64,000 nucleotides of DNA from Phycisphaeraceae bacterium (GTDB lineage Bacteria; Planctomycetota; Phycisphaerae; Phycisphaerales; UBA1924): NCBI GenBank assembly GCA_019636625.1, contig JAHBXE010000006.1, positions 1 to 64,000 of the forward strand, read 5' to 3'. Shown here piece after piece: positions 61,776 through 64,000 of the stretch. The first letter of the stretch is position 1; each line of letters starts with the position of its first letter. A model generated the notes under the pieces. It was not told the origin of the DNA and searched no databases. It saw only the letters and a program-made list of their open reading frames with translations. A program made the translations under genes and the position numbers.

Positions 61776-62708
61776 CTACGGGCACCCGGCGGCGTAGGCG
61801 TTCATGAACGCCATGAAGTCATTGGATGTCAGAAAGGTGCTGCCGTCCATCTCGGCGTGCGGGCTTCCCGAGGCCCACAAGTTCATGTACGCCTGGAAGT
61901 CATTGGGCGTCAGCCCGCCCGACCGATCGACGTCCGCCTTGCACGCCCTAACAACCGCCATGCCCCGAGCCTGCGCGGCGACCGTCGTCGAGTGAAACAG
62001 AGCCCCAGTCTGCGGGTTGAGCCACCTGAGCAGCCCGTCCGAACCCGCCGCGACCAGGAACGCCCCATCCATGGCGATCTGCGTCGAGCCCATTCCCGCG
62101 GGGAGGTTCCACTGCGTGATGTACTGCCCGGTGGCCTTGTTGATCCGGTAGACGCGGTTGTCGAGTGACGACGCCAGCAGCTCGTTCCCGTTGATCGCGA
62201 CGGAATGCACCTGTCCGCCGCAGGCGCCGATGATCTGGAACGTGCCCGTCAAGGCGTTCCCCCGACGGATGAGCGTGTCGTGCCCGCCCATGAACACGGT
62301 GTCCCCATCCACCGTCATCGCATGGACCACGCCCCCGATGGCCCTCGTGGACAGCACGGCCCCGTCGCTCGTCCGCAGGCGGCGCAACTGGCCGTCCGAA
62401 CCCGCCGCGAGCAGGTCGCCGTTGTGAACCGCCAGCGCGTTGGTCAAGAACGCCTGAGGAAAGACCTGGAAGGTCATGTCCTTGGTCCCGACGCTCCAGA
62501 TGGTGCCAAAGGCATCGGCCAGGTACAGCCGCTCGCCCATCGCCACCATGCTCCGCACTTCTGTGCACAGCGCCGGAAAGATCGTGGCCGTGCCGCCGGG
62601 GCCGTTCCGGTCGATCCGCCCGATGTCATTGCCGATCCACACATCGCCCGCCATGGCCGAGGCCCCAGCGAGCGCAACCACACCGCACATTGCTTTCCAC
62701 CTGCGCAT
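61776..62708 (-). CDS. Secreted PQQ-like propeller with dockerin tail
   Basis: 310 aa. A signal peptide (ending SAMAG near residue 21) is followed by repeats of about 40 residues (VRSMVAMGERLYLADAFG, ALAVHNGDLLAAGSDG, AMTVDGDTVFMGGHD, SVAINGNELLASSLDN), as in PQQ-like propellers. The tail has two dockerin-type segments, KADVDRSGGLTPNDFQAYMNLWA and AEMDGSTFLTSNDFMAFMNAYA, ending GCP. Predicted extracellular; ligand unknown. Confidence 0.82.
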   Translation of the reverse strand: MRRWKAMCGVVALAGASAMAGDVWIGNDIGRIDRNGPGGTATIFPALCTEVRSMVAMGERLYLADAFGTIWSVGTKDMTFQVFPQAFLTNALAVHNGDLLAAGSDGQLRRLRTSDGAVLSTRAIGGVVHAMTVDGDTVFMGGHDTLIRRGNALTGTFQIIGACGGQVHSVAINGNELLASSLDNRVYRINKATGQYITQWNLPAGMGSTQIAMDGAFLVAAGSDGLLRWLNPQTGALFHSTTVAAQARGMAVVRACKADVDRSGGLTPNDFQAYMNLWASGSPHAEMDGSTFLTSNDFMAFMNAYAAGCP

Positions 62709-62826
62709 ATCCAGCTCCTTGGGTTATGAGCCGCCAGCCCCGCGGGCCGCGGTTCACCCGTCCAGATGTCGCGGCCCGAGCCACCCATTGCACAACGCCC
62801 CTGCCCGCTTCGTGAATCCGAGCGAT

Positions 62827-62832
62827 TACCAT
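62827..62832 (+). promoter_or_regulatory. -10 box of the PLP decarboxylase gene
   Basis: TACCAT, ending 5 nt before the ATG at 62838. No -35 match. Confidence 0.35.
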
Positions 62833-62837
62833 CCCCC

Positions 62838-64000
62838 ATGTCCAGCCAGACTCCTCCCACCCCCCCCACCACCCCCACCACCCCTCCCGCCGCCCCCCGC
62901 ATACCGCACATGTCCCCCGAAGAGTTCCGCGCCTGGGGCAAGCAGGCCGTGGACTTCATCGCCGACTACATGCAGCGCCTCGACTCCCTGCCCGTTCTCT
63001 CCGGTGTAAAGCCCGGCGATATCGCCGCGGCCCTTCCCGAACACCCGCCCGCCGACCCGGGCGTCTCCTCGCACGACTTCTTCGCCGACCTCGAACGCAT
63101 CATCCTCCCGGGATTGACGCACTGGCAGTCGCCCAACTTCTTCGCCTACTTCCCGTGCAACAGCTCCGCTCCGGGCATCATCGGTGAACTCCTCTCCGCC
63201 GGCCTGAACGTCAACGGCATGCTCTGGGCCACCAGCCCCGCGGCCACCGAACTCGAAACCCGCATGTTGGACTGGATGGCGGAGATGCTCGACCTGCCCG
63301 CACACTTCCGTTCAACCTCGGCGACCGGTGGCGGCTGCATCCAGGGGACCGCCAGCGAGAGCACGCTTGTCGCGCTGCTCGCCGCGCGGCACCGCGCCCG
63401 CCTCGCCTCCCCCACCGCTCACCTCACGCTGTACACCTCCACGCAGGCCCACTCCTCCATCATCAAGGCCGCCATGATCGCCGGGCTCGCCACCAACCCC
63501 GACGATCGAACCCACATCCGCCTCATCGGCACCGACGCCAACCACGCCATGCGACCGGACCTGCTCCGCACGGCGATCACCGAGGACCTCCACGCCGGCC
63601 GCTTCCCCTTCTACACCTGCGCCACCGTCGGCACCACTTCCAGCACCGCCATCGACCCCATCCCCGAAATCGCCGACATCCTCCACGCCGCCGCCCCCGG
63701 CTGCTGGCTCCACATCGACGCCGCCTTTGCTGGGGCCGCGTGCATCTGCCCCGAGCACCGCTGGATGCTCCGCGGCGTCGAGCACGCCGATTCCGTCATG
63801 TTCAACCCACACAAGTGGCTCCTCACCAACTTCGACTGCAACTGCTTCTGGACCCGCGACCGCAGCGCCGTCACCGCCGCCCTCTCCATCACGCCCGAGT
63901 ACCTCCGCAACCAGGCGACCCAGACCGGCCAGGTCATCGACTACCGCGACTGGCAGATCCCTCTCGGCCGCCGATTCCGCGCGTTGAAACTCTGGCTCGT
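62838..64000 (+). CDS. Group II PLP-dependent (aromatic amino acid) decarboxylase, cut by window end
   Basis: At least 387 aa and still open at the window edge. A Pro/Thr-rich N terminus (about 4-24) is followed by the decarboxylase fold: SPNFFAYFPCNSS, ATGGGCIQGTASES, HIDAAFAGAACICPEHR and the cofactor Lys in FNPHKWLLTNFDC. The family decarboxylates tryptophan, tyrosine, DOPA or glutamate; aromatic amino acids are the best guess from the motifs. The C-terminal part that sets substrate choice is missing. Confidence 0.9.
   Translation, partial: MSSQTPPTPPTTPTTPPAAPRIPHMSPEEFRAWGKQAVDFIADYMQRLDSLPVLSGVKPGDIAAALPEHPPADPGVSSHDFFADLERIILPGLTHWQSPNFFAYFPCNSSAPGIIGELLSAGLNVNGMLWATSPAATELETRMLDWMAEMLDLPAHFRSTSATGGGCIQGTASESTLVALLAARHRARLASPTAHLTLYTSTQAHSSIIKAAMIAGLATNPDDRTHIRLIGTDANHAMRPDLLRTAITEDLHAGRFPFYTCATVGTTSSTAIDPIPEIADILHAAAPGCWLHIDAAFAGAACICPEHRWMLRGVEHADSVMFNPHKWLLTNFDCNCFWTRDRSAVTAALSITPEYLRNQATQTGQVIDYRDWQIPLGRRFRALKLWL

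Overview
The window reads as chromosomal DNA of a high-GC, Gram-negative bacterium of the Planctomycetes, most likely the class Phycisphaerae. The evidence is a set of secreted proteins ending in Cys-rich 'GC-type' dockerin repeats (CYANCDGST...LTANDFQCFLN...GCP), prepilin-like proteins with a C-terminal H-X9-DG motif, an lpxB gene (so an outer membrane with lipid A), and a 16S rRNA gene that stands alone, followed by a terminator and not by 23S. Its EUB338 probe site differs from the bacterial consensus by one base. This placement is inference from gene content and rRNA features; no database was searched.

Layout. 31-10048 (minus) is an 11-gene chemosensory operon, in transcription order cheA, cheW, a small DUF420-like membrane protein, a soluble triple-PAS chemoreceptor, cheY, cheB, cheR, two cheX, cheY and a FapA/DUF342-like beta-helix protein. 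10423-26840 is mostly minus-strand housekeeping and envelope genes: rbsK, lpxB (plus), an ECF sigma/RskA-like anti-sigma pair, two prepilin-like proteins, an outer-membrane barrel, rhodanese plus lipoprotein, recX, a TPR protein, tyrS carrying an in-frame palindromic insertion, a MATE exporter, a PP2C phosphatase, a B12-binding/MeaB GTPase fusion, a methyltransferase and rpmA. 26958-29982 holds a GNAT protein and dnaA, with DnaA-box-like sites between them. 30248-35449 is a cluster of secreted proteins, one apparently frameshifted and three with dockerin tails. 35536-41278 holds an aminotransferase, a membrane PP2C phosphatase, rpmB, mcsA-mcsB and a ComF-like protein. The 16S rRNA gene is at 41789-43266. 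The rest mixes secreted dockerin proteins, an AAA+ ATPase, a reprolysin-like protease, a small SecA-derived protein, a UbiA-type prenyltransferase, a GbsR/MarR regulator, cca, two tandem secreted ClpP-fold paralogues, an M3 peptidase and a PLP decarboxylase cut by the window end.

Genes left of about 26.9 kb lie almost all on the minus strand and those to the right mostly on the plus strand, diverging from dnaA. This is what leading-strand bias would give if the replication origin is near 27-28 kb.

The observations most worth following are the 107-bp perfect-armed palindrome inside tyrS, a recurring TANNCT-type -10 box only 5-7 nt before start codons (suggesting many leaderless mRNAs), a stand-alone degenerate SecA NBD2-like protein, the B12/MeaB fusion with no mutase nearby, the paired active/inactive ClpP-fold proteins, and octamer arrays between the MATE and PP2C genes.
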